Below, piece after piece: positions 56,366-64,000 of a stretch of DNA of 64,000 nucleotides. The translations under genes and the position numbers were made by a program. How positions within the stretch are numbered: position 1 is the first letter of the stretch; every line of letters starts with the position of its first letter. This DNA comes from Flavobacterium granuli (GTDB lineage: Bacteria > Bacteroidota > Bacteroidia > Flavobacteriales > Flavobacteriaceae): NCBI RefSeq assembly GCF_900129705.1, contig NZ_FQWO01000010.1, positions 1 through 64,000 of the forward strand, written 5' to 3'. The notes beneath the pieces were generated by a model, which saw only the letters and a program-made list of their open reading frames with translations, was not told where the DNA came from and did not search any database.

Positions 56366-56462
56366 CAAACACCACACCATTTGCAACCTAAGCAACCATC
56401 AAATAGATTTGCCCATGATTCAATTCTAGAATCAGTCCAATTGTAAATCTTAAACAACTGCA

Positions 56463-57308
56463 ATGAAATTATTTTCTGAATCGTTGATGTCCGAGTTAGA
56501 ACATCAGTTAAAATTGATCCATCTGGAAACAGAAAATAAGGTACAGTTGGCCGAGCAGGCAATAGAGAATAGCGTTGCTGCCTTAGAGAAACTAAAAACC
56601 TTTTTCATAAAATATAAACAGCTAAACAAAAAAGAGGAAATAGAATTCTTCCGGGACATCAAGCCTAAGTTTGCGGCTAAACTGATTTACTATAACGAAA
56701 TCTATAATATTGAAACCAACAAGTCTTTCGGGTCTCAAAAAACAATAGGTAAATATTATAAAGCAGAACTCAATAAATTAAAAGTCTTTTTTGAGAAGAA
56801 CCAGGAGTTTTACCGCTACTACCGCACCGGCAACAACTGCCTGGATGATAAATATTTTATACGGGCAAAATATGATCTTAAACTAATGGTGGACAGTTTT
56901 TATTTTCAGGCAGATCATCGCTTCACTACCTCGCATGACTATAAAGTGGCTCGCATACTAGCCAATGATGAGATAAAAAAATTTCTGGAAGAGCAAATCG
57001 AAAAATTAGGTAGTAAAACAATAACAATCCAATCACCTTCCCCACTTTCTAAAGCCCCAAAATGGACGGGGTCAAAAGTAGAACTCATTGAATTGATTTA
57101 TGCACTACATACAGAAGGGGTTTTTAATAACGGAACCACAGGACTAAAAGAAGTCACAACCTTTTTCGAGACAGTTTTTAATATTGATTTAGGGCAATTC
57201 CACCGCGTCTTTCTCGAAATCCGAAACAGAAAAACGGAAAGAACTAAATTCCTAAATACCCTCAAAAACAAACTCATCATCCGCATGGACAACGCGGATG
57301 AAAATTAA
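56463..57308 (+). CDS. rteC: RteC-domain protein of an integrative conjugative element
   Basis: 281 residues, all helical and charged. It resembles RteC, the regulator that in CTnDOT-type conjugative transposons activates excision genes. Typical pieces are LEKLKTFFIKYKQLNKKEEIEFF (split), IKPKFAAKLIYYNEIYNIE and a C-terminal winged-helix-like region (about 195-270) with WTGSKVELIELIYALHTEG and IDLGQFHRVFLEIRNRK. No membrane part. It marks this stretch as the regulatory part of an integrative element. Confidence 0.8.
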   Translation: MKLFSESLMSELEHQLKLIHLETENKVQLAEQAIENSVAALEKLKTFFIKYKQLNKKEEIEFFRDIKPKFAAKLIYYNEIYNIETNKSFGSQKTIGKYYKAELNKLKVFFEKNQEFYRYYRTGNNCLDDKYFIRAKYDLKLMVDSFYFQADHRFTTSHDYKVARILANDEIKKFLEEQIEKLGSKTITIQSPSPLSKAPKWTGSKVELIELIYALHTEGVFNNGTTGLKEVTTFFETVFNIDLGQFHRVFLEIRNRKTERTKFLNTLKNKLIIRMDNADEN

Positions 57309-57325
57309 AATTTGCGCTTTAGAAT

Positions 57326-57552
57326 CCGCCCTTAAATTAAAAACGTCAATAAACAACGAAAAACGGAATGGCAGTGTTCCGCAAGCTGAGCCTGAAAGGC
57401 GAACGGCTAGGAGCGCGGAATGGAGTTTTGAGGTAGTTTTTAAGTTTTGAATTTTCAGGCAGTGAAATCGAAGATTCATGAATACCAAAAAACAATAATA
57501 AACCATGAATAATTTTTTGTTACTTTTTTCATCAAGGAAAAAAGTAAAATCT
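57326..57552 (+). repeat. Solitary copy of the structured repeat (copy A)
   Basis: A diverged member of the repeat family arrayed at 60583-61990. It keeps the 43-base hairpin (57374-57416; inner stem GCCT-GAA-AGGC), the segment GATTCATGAATACCAAAAAA and the later hairpin ACTTTTTTC-ATCAAG-GAAAAAAGT (57522-57545). It lies directly behind the RteC-like gene. Confidence 0.75.
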
Positions 57553-57638
57553 ATAATCAGAGACCATTCGTTATTAAAAATACAAATCAAAGATCCTGCG
57601 AACACCATTTAAAATAAAAATCTGACAAACTAAAAAAA

Positions 57639-57658
57639 GGCTGCCCATCTGGACAGCC
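57639..57658 (-). terminator. Terminator of the lipoprotein gene
   Basis: On the minus strand, GGCTG and CAGCC form a stem followed by seven T residues. It lies about 50 bases after the lipoprotein stop. Confidence 0.8.
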
Positions 57659-57706
57659 GTATCAAACTAATTATTTAAAAATAAAATTTCTATTACAAAT
57701 CAACAG

Positions 57707-58348
57707 CTAGTACTTTTTTGATGAACTAACTTCTCTAAAAAGAATAGTCCAATCAGGATCTTTATTCTTTGGAGGTGTTATTGACTCCTCATAAGTTTCA
57801 TACCGAACAACAGATGAATTTGTTAAAACAACCTCTTTATCATTTTCCGTAAATATCTCATTTATCAAAGCACTCGCTTCATAAGCAACGATAAAATCAT
57901 ATAGAACTTCATATCGTTCTTCCGTTTTTGAAAGAAGCAGCAAGGAATTAATAAACCGACTAAAACTTAATTTGGCTTCTACTGATAAATCCCCATTAGC
58001 AACTAATTCAGACAGACTATCCAAAAGAATAGGCGATACTTTGCCTGATGATAAAGAATTGGTATCATTACTCTTCACGCTGCTAATTATACTACCTTTT
58101 TGTAGATTTTGAAGAATGACATAAGACTTTTGCTTAAAAAGTCTTCTTCCTGCCTCATCATAAGGATTAGCACTATTATCTGGAATGATACGACTACTTA
58201 TTGAGCTATATTTAGTGTAGTGCCTTCTCTTTTCAAAACTATTGGGTGCATTGTCAATAGTTGATTCAGAATCAGTACTACAAGACTGCAGAATAAGCGA
58301 AATGGAATAGCACATTAAAATGGCTAGGAATAAAAATACTTTTTTCAT
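57707..58348 (-). CDS. Lipoprotein of unknown function
   Basis: 213 residues with a lipoprotein signal (hydrophobic 3-20, lipobox LILQSC with Cys23), followed by a Ser/Thr-rich linker and a mostly helical domain. I do not recognise the family. It is alone on the minus strand between the RteC-like and the TPR-AraC genes, with its own terminator. It could be cargo of the element. Confidence 0.7.
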   Translation of the reverse strand: MKKVFLFLAILMCYSISLILQSCSTDSESTIDNAPNSFEKRRHYTKYSSISSRIIPDNSANPYDEAGRRLFKQKSYVILQNLQKGSIISSVKSNDTNSLSSGKVSPILLDSLSELVANGDLSVEAKLSFSRFINSLLLLSKTEERYEVLYDFIVAYEASALINEIFTENDKEVVLTNSSVVRYETYEESITPPKNKDPDWTILFREVSSSKKY

Positions 58349-58720
58349 TTTTGTAAATGTTTTAAATGTTACTGATTACTTTTTTCATCAGTTCTTTTCA
58401 CCCGGGGTAATGGGAACAGTGGCGATTTTGCTCATAACAAAACCATTCGAATTCAGGGCAAAACTAAATGTGTACTCCGTAACACACAACACAACTGCTG
58501 TTCAATTCGGGAATTTAATAGGTGTAATTCCTGAATTGACAACAGTCAATTCAGGAACAATTAGTACATAACCAACAACTTAACATTCAAAAAATACATT
58601 TAGGGTCCCTCAGGTTAATTATCTTAATTATTGAAGTTTTTTAGCTACATTTATTCCTGATAAATAGAGACCTAACTCCTCTATTTTGTTTTTAAAACGC
58701 TATAATCCCCATTTTAGAAC
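58349..58720. other. Divergent intergenic region with three CAATTC-type sites
   Basis: About 370 bases between divergent genes. CAATTCGGGAATTT (58503-58516), AATTCCTGAATTG (58526-58538, reverse orientation) and CAATTCAGGAA (58547-58557) form a cluster of related sites 160-220 bases upstream of the TPR-AraC gene. They may be operator sites shared with 35.96 and 56.3 kb. No gene is credible here. Confidence 0.5.
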
Positions 58721-60376
58721 ATGAAAAAAAACTACTTAATCTTACTTCTACTTTGTTTTTTTATCAGCTTAAACGCTCAAAAAAAGTTTGTTATTCCAGA
58801 TAGTCTCTCAAATAAAGACTGTAACTACTTCAATGAAAAAATAAATTATAAAGAAAGTGATAGTTTAAAAGAACGCTTATATGCACAGTCTTGGTTAGCT
58901 AAAGCCAAATCCGAAAGAAACGATAAGCAAATGGCTCTCGCCTATAAATCCTTAATATATAAATTCGATAAAAAACTCCGACACCTATATGCTGACAGTT
59001 TGGTTATTGCTGCTAAAAGAACAAACAGTGCTGAATTGATTGGATCCGCTTATATGACAAAAGGAATAGTATATTATGATGATAAAAAGATGATGAAAGC
59101 ACTGGACAATTACCTCATTGCCGAGGACTATATTTCCAAGACAAATGACGAATATCTTATTTACAAATTAAAATACTGCAAAGCGCTAACTAAGTATTAT
59201 CTTGGATTTTATCACGAAGCAATAAGTTTATTCAAAGAGTGCGTTACTTATTTTAAAGAGCATAATGATCACGCCTATGTCAATTCATTATATTCATTAG
59301 GTCAATGTTACAGCAGAGTTAATAAATACCAATTAAGCAGTCAAATAAATCAAATAGGAATAAAAGCGGCAATTCAATTTGAAATTTTTAGAATGAAATC
59401 ATACTTTCTATTTTCTGAAGGTATAAACCACTCTTTTAAACACAACTATGTCGATGCTATAAAAAAATTATCGTTGGCATTACCGGATATTAAGAGTAAT
59501 AAAGATTTTGCCAATGAAACTCTTGCTTATTTTTATATTGGTAAAAATTATTGGTCTCAAAATCAAAAAGAAAAAGCCGTAGTCTATTTCAAAAAAGTAG
59601 ATGCAATTTTCCAACAGCAAAACTATATAAGTCCGGAATTAAGGGAGGCTTATGAACTGCTAATTGATTATTCTCTAATTAAAAATGATAAAAAAGCACA
59701 TTTACTTTACGTAGATCAACTCTTAAAAATCGATCAATTATTAGAACACAATTACAAATACCTTTCAGGAAAAATAACTAAAGTATACGATACTGAAAAA
59801 CTACTGCAAACGCAACGTAATTTAGAAACCTCCAATAATTCCATAACTATTATTGCAATTAGTACCACAGCAGTCTTGATGTCAATAATTTCATTCCTTG
59901 TTTACAGACATTTTAGATCTAAAAAATTATTTCAAGAGCTGATGAAACGCCAACCGGCAACATCGAAATTATTCGTAGCAAACGGAAGTAAGGAACTCGA
60001 TATCAATCCTGAAATAGTTGCTGCAATCCTAAAAAAATTGGAAAAATTCGAAATCAGTAAAAAGTATCTCGAAAAAGAGATGAATTTATTGAAATTGGCT
60101 TCTTTATTGAATACAAATACCAAATATGCTTCAAAAATAATTGCAAAATACCGTAACAAAGGAATCATTGAATATATCACTGATCTTAAGATTGATCATA
60201 TCATAGAATTGCTTAAAAGTGACAATAAATACCGTATTTACAAAAACAAATCTCTAGCAGACGAAGCTGGCTTTGGTTCTACTCAAAACTTCACAAGAGC
60301 ATTTAAATCCCGTACAGGAATATCTCCTAGCTACTTCTGTACGGAATTGAATAAGTCAATAGAAATAAACACTTAA
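58721..60376 (+). CDS. Membrane-bound TPR regulator with cytoplasmic AraC-type DNA-binding domain
   Basis: 551 residues. A signal peptide (MKKNYLILLLLCFFISLNAQ), an exported region with TPR-like repeats (about 55-350: ALDNYLIAEDYISK, YHEAISLFKECVTYF, NYVDAIKKLSLALPD, EKAVVYFKKVDAIFQ), one membrane helix (about 375-398) and a cytoplasmic AraC double helix-turn-helix (about 455-545) with AGFGSTQNFTRAFKSRTGISP. This layout is common in flavobacteria and couples an outside signal to transcription in one chain. Its targets are unknown; three CAATTC-type sites lie upstream. Confidence 0.85.
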   Translation: MKKNYLILLLLCFFISLNAQKKFVIPDSLSNKDCNYFNEKINYKESDSLKERLYAQSWLAKAKSERNDKQMALAYKSLIYKFDKKLRHLYADSLVIAAKRTNSAELIGSAYMTKGIVYYDDKKMMKALDNYLIAEDYISKTNDEYLIYKLKYCKALTKYYLGFYHEAISLFKECVTYFKEHNDHAYVNSLYSLGQCYSRVNKYQLSSQINQIGIKAAIQFEIFRMKSYFLFSEGINHSFKHNYVDAIKKLSLALPDIKSNKDFANETLAYFYIGKNYWSQNQKEKAVVYFKKVDAIFQQQNYISPELREAYELLIDYSLIKNDKKAHLLYVDQLLKIDQLLEHNYKYLSGKITKVYDTEKLLQTQRNLETSNNSITIIAISTTAVLMSIISFLVYRHFRSKKLFQELMKRQPATSKLFVANGSKELDINPEIVAAILKKLEKFEISKKYLEKEMNLLKLASLLNTNTKYASKIIAKYRNKGIIEYITDLKIDHIIELLKSDNKYRIYKNKSLADEAGFGSTQNFTRAFKSRTGISPSYFCTELNKSIEINT

Positions 60377-60582
60377 AAATATTTTTTTTTGTGTGATTTT
60401 TATACGCGCAAAAAACATTAGAAAAAACCAGCAATATTCACTCATAAATTTTTAAAACATCATATTATGGTAAAGATTTTAGCATTGTCCACAGGTGTAA
60501 TCCCAGAACCGACTGCGCACTGAAAACTGTTTTGAGCGGTTAAAACGAAACACAATAGAATTAAAATTTCCACTTTTAGGCA

Positions 60583-61990
60583 CGCCCTTAAATAAAAAGC
60601 ATAGAAAACAACGAAGAAGTGAAGTGGCAGCACTCCGCGAGTTGAGTCCGCAGGACGAACGGCTCGGGGTGCGGAATGGAACTTTGAGGTAGTTTTCAAG
60701 CTTTTAATTTTCAGGCTTGAAATCGAAGATTCATGAATACCAAAAAACAATAATAACCCATGAATATTTTTTTGTTACTTTTTTCATCAAGGAAAAAAGT
60801 AAAGACTTTCTTAAAATATAAAAACAGAAATCAACCAATAAACGTCCAATTACAACCTTCTCTCCCCGCCCTTAAATAAAAAGCATAAGAAAACAATGAA
60901 GAAGTGAAGTGGCAGCAGTCCGCGAGTTGAGGACGAAGGACGAACGGCTCGGGCTGCGAAACATTTGAAATTAAAAGGAGGACTGCCAGTGGCAGTCAGG
61001 TAAATAACTAGGTAGTTTTCAAGCTTTTGATTTTCAGGCTTGAAATCTAAGATTCATGAATACCAAAAAACAATAATAACCCATGAATATTTTTTTGTTA
61101 CTTTTTTCATCAAGGAAAAAAGTAAAGACTTTCTTCAAATATAAAAACAGCAATCAACCAATAAACGTTCAACTATACTCTCCTCACACCGCCCTTATAA
61201 TTTTACGCCATAAAATCACGGTTAGAATTTAAGCGTTGGCCGTAGGGAGTGACCCCCGAGTCGAGTGCGTAGCACGAACGGCTGGGGTCGCGATAGGGAA
61301 ACCGAAACGAAGTGAGGTTCATCGAACACCAATAACAATATAGGGATCAGTGAGATAAATTTGTCCGATGATTTTTGGTTAAAAATTATTCAGGCTTGAT
61401 TTTTCGTTTCTTTTGAAATCAAAGATTCACGAACTCCAATAAATTATTAACTCATAAGTAATCAAGACAAAAGAAAAAGTTTGCTTAAAAATAAAAAATA
61501 GCATTCAACCATTACACGTTCAATTACAACCTTCTCTCCCCGCCCTTAAATAAAAAGCATAAGAAAACAATGAAGAAGTGAAGTGGCAGCAGTCCGCGAG
61601 TTGAGGACGAAGGACGAACGGCTCGGGCTGCGGAATGGAACTTTGAGGTAGTTTTCAAGCTTTTAATTTTCAGGCTTGATCTTTTGTTTCTTTTGCATCA
61701 AGGCAAAAGAAAAGATTTGCTTAAAAATAAAAATAGCATTCAACCATTACACGTTCAATTACAACCTCCTCACACCGCCCTTAAATAAAAAGCATAAGAA
61801 AACAACGAAGAAGTAAAGTGGCAGCAGTCCGGGAGTTGAGGACGAAGGACGAACGGCTCGGGCTGCGGAACATTTGAAATTAAAAGGAGGACTGCCAGTG
61901 GCAGTCAGGTAAATAACTAGGTAGTTTTCAAGCTTTTGATTTTCAGGCTTGATTTTTTGTTTCTTTTGCATCAAGGCAAAAGAAAAAATT
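60583..61990 (+). repeat. Tandem array of five structured non-coding repeats (copies B-F)
   Basis: Units begin CGCCCTTA(A)AT near 60583, 60867, 61190, 61540 and 61776. Each has a 43-base hairpin (60630-60672, 60915-60957, 61249-61291, 61589-61631, 61824-61866) whose outer stem varies with compensation (GCAC/GTGC in B, GCAG/CTGC in C, E and F, GTGA/TCGC in D) while GAACGGCT stays constant. A second hairpin keeps the loop ATCAAG while its stem changes from ACTTTTTTC/GAAAAAAGT (B, C) to TTTCTTTTGC/GCAAAAGAAA (E, F). TTTCAAGC/GCTTGAAA gives a third. No coding potential is seen. The array lies between the TPR-AraC gene and the excisionase-like gene, so it may be a transfer or replication region or a family of structured RNAs. 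Confidence 0.8.
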
Positions 61991-62147
61991 CATTAAAATC
62001 AGAATAGTTGTTTTAATAAAAAACATCTATAACCACAGCCATTTCAAAAGAAAAACTCCTTTTTTCTTTCACAACTTGTGAACCACTTGTGATATAAAAT
62101 CAACCAATACCAACACTTTTGTACCATAACAAACTAAAACATAAGTT

Positions 62148-62483
62148 ATGGCACTTGAAAGCAACAGCTCCACAAACACTACTAAAAACAGAATGTACCG
62201 CGAGCAATTAATTACAATGGAAGACTTAAACGAATTTCGAACGCTTCTTCTCAATGATTTAAAAGGAATCATACAATCCAAACCACTACAGCAGAAACAA
62301 TGGCTCAAATCCAATGAAGTTCGAAAACTGCTGAATATTTCACCAGGTACTTTACAAAACCTTCGTATTAACGGAACATTGACCTACACCAAAATCGGTG
62401 GAATTATGTATTACGATCAAACTGATATTGAAAAACTTTTAAACGGAAATAAAGTAAATGCCCTTCCTACCCTTTTCAAGTAA
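62148..62483 (+). CDS. Excisionase-like helix-turn-helix protein (HTH_17 type)
   Basis: 111 residues. Residues about 45-105 form a MerR/excisionase-like winged helix: WLKSNEVRKLLNISPGTLQNL followed by GTLTYTKIGGIMYYDQTDIEKLL. The N-terminal helix resembles those of Bacteroidota mobile-element HTH proteins. Such proteins bend DNA for excision or act as regulators. It heads a short run of element genes. Strong codon and composition likeness to its neighbours. Confidence 0.82.
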   Translation: MALESNSSTNTTKNRMYREQLITMEDLNEFRTLLLNDLKGIIQSKPLQQKQWLKSNEVRKLLNISPGTLQNLRINGTLTYTKIGGIMYYDQTDIEKLLNGNKVNALPTLFK

Positions 62484-62512
62484 AGTTATCGCACGTAACG
62501 AAGCAATCTCAT

Positions 62513-62592
62513 ACCGAGCACAGTCGAGGAACACTTCTCACTATTCACTTCTCACTTCTCACTAATCACCTTCATCTCGAGCGCAGTCGAGA
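62513..62592. repeat. Two dispersed palindromes in a TCAC-rich spacer
   Basis: ACCGAGCACAGTCGAGG (62513-62529) and TCTCGAGCGCAGTCGAGA (62575-62592) share the CGAGC-x-CAG-TCGAG form with 30403-30423 and 35898-35916. The spacers hold repeated CACTATTCAC and CACTAATCAC words. Just before them, CGTAACGAAGCAATCTC (62494-62510) matches the end of the repeat at 46155-46193. Confidence 0.65.
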
Positions 62593-62632
62593 GACATCAC
62601 TCACTATTCACCACTCACTAATCACTAACAAA

Positions 62633-63490
62633 ATGAACTACATCAAACACCTCACCGGATTTTTCAATAAAATCAGTTATGAAACCAACCTAAAACCAAC
62701 GCACATTTCGCTCTATTTGGCTCTTTTCCAATGTTGGAACGTAAACCGATTCAATAACCCAACAAGCATATCTCGGGAAGAAATCATGAAAGCAAGTAAG
62801 ATCAATTCTAAAGCAACATACCATAAGTGCATGAAAGAATTAGAACTTTTAGGGTTTATGATATACAACCCCACATTCAATCCCCACTCCTCCTCTACCA
62901 TAATCATGATCAATTTCTCTGAAAAAATAGAAACAATTTCACAAACACCACAACCAACCCATTCAAATAATGAACCCGTTCACAATTTGACCAAAACAAA
63001 AAATGAACAAGTTATTGAACAGGTTAATGAACAGGTATATATATATAATAAAAAACAAACATCTAAAAACATTTTAAACAATATAAAAATAGATATAGAA
63101 AAAATTTCAAGAAATAAACCAGTTCAAAATTTGAATCCTTTAAAAAATCCAGAAGAAAAAAAAGAAAAAAGTTGCGCCAAAAAAGAAAAACCAGTTGAAC
63201 TGGAATTAATCTTCGATCACATTATCCCAACTCTTGAATTAGCGATTGATTATTTCCTTTCCCAGCAGAATACAGAAACGGAAGCCAATAAGTTTTTCAA
63301 TTACTACTCCAGCATCGGTTGGCTCATTGGTGGAAAAACAAAAATGAAAGATTGGAAAGCAGCAGCAAGAAACTGGATGCTCAACACCGCTAAGTTTGCA
63401 GCAAACGTTTCAAAATCCGATTACAACTCCCAACCAAAACCGATGCATCTGCACACGGCAACCCAAAAAAATTATGATGAACCATTGTAA
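62633..63490 (+). CDS. Replication-initiator-like protein with N-terminal winged helix
   Basis: 285 residues. Residues about 15-105 look like a winged helix of plasmid or phage replication proteins (PTHISLYLALFQCWN, TSISREEIMKASKINSKATY, MKELELLGFMIYNP). A low-complexity, Asn/Lys/Glu-rich middle (about 110-185) follows, and a C-terminal helical domain (about 195-265: FFNYYSSIGWLIGG, DWKAAARNWMLN) that resembles the end of DnaD-like or replisome-organiser proteins. The DnaC-like gene overlaps its 3' end by 17 bases, which supports a role in replication. Conclusive family is not known to me. Confidence 0.65.
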   Translation: MNYIKHLTGFFNKISYETNLKPTHISLYLALFQCWNVNRFNNPTSISREEIMKASKINSKATYHKCMKELELLGFMIYNPTFNPHSSSTIIMINFSEKIETISQTPQPTHSNNEPVHNLTKTKNEQVIEQVNEQVYIYNKKQTSKNILNNIKIDIEKISRNKPVQNLNPLKNPEEKKEKSCAKKEKPVELELIFDHIIPTLELAIDYFLSQQNTETEANKFFNYYSSIGWLIGGKTKMKDWKAAARNWMLNTAKFAANVSKSDYNSQPKPMHLHTATQKNYDEPL

Positions 63491-64000
63491 ATCCGTCCGT
63501 GAAACCTTCGTGGTCCACAAAGGTTTCAAAGTGTATAATTTCCGGAAATGTCTAGATTACCTCGAAAACCAAGGAAAAATAAACTACGGAAATTCATTTC
63601 AAATTAACGAAACAGACCACCCAACCATTTACAAATTGTTGATTTATATGATTCAAGACGATAGAGCAGCCTTAAACTTAAAGATTGATCTTTCAAAAGG
63701 TATTCTTATCTCTGGAGCAATTGGTTGCGGCAAAACATCCCTTATGAACTTAGTACGCCCCTTTGCGTATCAAAACTTCGACTATAAAATCAAAACATGC
63801 CGAGAAGTCTCTTTTGAGTTTGCAAAAAATGGTTTTGAGGCTATCAACTGTTACACTTTGAAGCAAGCCAATCAATCAAAACTAACTGGTTATTGCTTTG
63901 ACGATTTAGGTGCCGAACAGCAAATAAAACACTTCGGTAACGATTGCAACGTCATGGCTGAGGTACTCATTAGCCGTTATGAACAGTTTGTCGAAAACAA
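63474..64000 (+). CDS. DnaC-like AAA+ ATPase, cut by the window end
   Basis: Open from ATG 63474 (an ATG at 63477 is equally possible) to the last base, 175 codons, with no stop. Walker A is GAIGCGKTSL (about residues 81-90) and Walker B-like CFDDLGAEQ (about 139-147). These are typical of DnaC/IstB-type helicase loaders of mobile elements. It overlaps the replication-like gene by 17 bases, so translation is coupled. The C-terminal part is outside the window. Confidence 0.8.
   Translation, partial: MMNHCKSVRETFVVHKGFKVYNFRKCLDYLENQGKINYGNSFQINETDHPTIYKLLIYMIQDDRAALNLKIDLSKGILISGAIGCGKTSLMNLVRPFAYQNFDYKIKTCREVSFEFAKNGFEAINCYTLKQANQSKLTGYCFDDLGAEQQIKHFGNDCNVMAEVLISRYEQFVEN

Noticed and set aside
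57252..57608. 118-residue minus-strand frame over the solitary repeat
   Set aside because: It overlaps the end of the RteC-like gene and the non-coding repeat; similar frames occur over the arrayed copies only because the DNA is repeated.
58320..58571. 83-residue plus-strand protein ahead of the TPR-AraC gene
   Set aside because: It runs through the start of the opposite lipoprotein gene and through the CAATTC sites; no family resemblance.
60468..60524. Peptide of 18 codons beginning at ATG 60468
   Set aside because: Too short and unsupported; only a weak likeness to translated DNA near 58.5 kb.
60583..61990. CRISPR array
   Set aside because: Units are about 235-340 bp with internal hairpins and no short identical repeats with unique spacers; no cas genes are present.

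Overview
The window reads as a chromosome segment of a Flavobacterium-like member of the Bacteroidota. The evidence is AT-rich sequence, start codons without Shine-Dalgarno sites, promoters of the TTG / TAnnTTTG type, a SusC/SusD pair, a GTG-started LptF/G-type permease, and a housekeeping order (peroxiredoxin, thioredoxin, tpx, dgkA, ftsK, lolA, permease, ribB) that I associate with flavobacteria. This assignment is inference; no 16S gene is present.

Bases 1-12,417 are a cell-wall sugar salvage cluster, all on the plus strand: murQ (5' part missing or frame-broken), an SSS-family symporter, a lipoprotein fusing a GH3 hydrolase to a serine beta-lactamase-like domain, anmK, a NagX/DUF5009 membrane protein, a GHL10 glycosidase-like protein, an AmpG-like permease and a second NagZ-like GH3. 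Together they would cleave muropeptides, import anhydro-sugars, phosphorylate anhydroMurNAc and remove the lactyl ether. Bases 12,490-20,687 are backbone genes for peroxide defence, lipid kinase, FtsK, lipoprotein and LPS transport, and riboflavin synthesis.

A tRNA-Ser(UGA) gene at 20,854-20,941 marks the edge of the accessory region, which then runs to the end of the window. A tyrosine integrase follows the tRNA. Next comes a two-gene minus-strand system resembling AVAST type 3 (Avs3a nuclease-STAND NTPase plus Avs3b), and then a decayed second copy of the integrase. After these are a tail-anchored unknown protein, a membrane HerA-like ATPase and a pentapeptide-like membrane protein. Bases 36-46 kb are visibly less AT-rich. 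They carry AraC regulator, MauE-like redox membrane protein and a small cysteine-containing exported protein, facing a SusC-SusD-S9 peptidase operon; this looks like a peptide-related uptake or processing locus.

Bases 47-56.3 kb form a very AT-rich defence island. It holds an XRE regulator, a Kiwa-like pair (small membrane protein plus a DUF4868/KwaB-like protein), and a tightly overlapping three-gene operon: m5C methyltransferase, a protein with two GHKL ATPase domains, and a receiver domain joined to a region with a HEPN-like RNxxxH motif. A SIR2-TPR protein follows. The three-gene operon is my best candidate for an under-described system: a methylation-linked sensor kinase that appears to drive a phosphorelay-controlled RNase.

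Bases 56.4-64 kb look like the regulatory and replication end of an integrative conjugative element: RteC, a lipoprotein, a TPR-AraC hybrid regulator, an excisionase-like HTH protein, a replication-initiator-like protein and a DnaC-like ATPase cut by the window edge. Inside this part lies a tandem array of about 235-340-bp non-coding repeats. They carry hairpins whose stems change in a compensatory way between copies.
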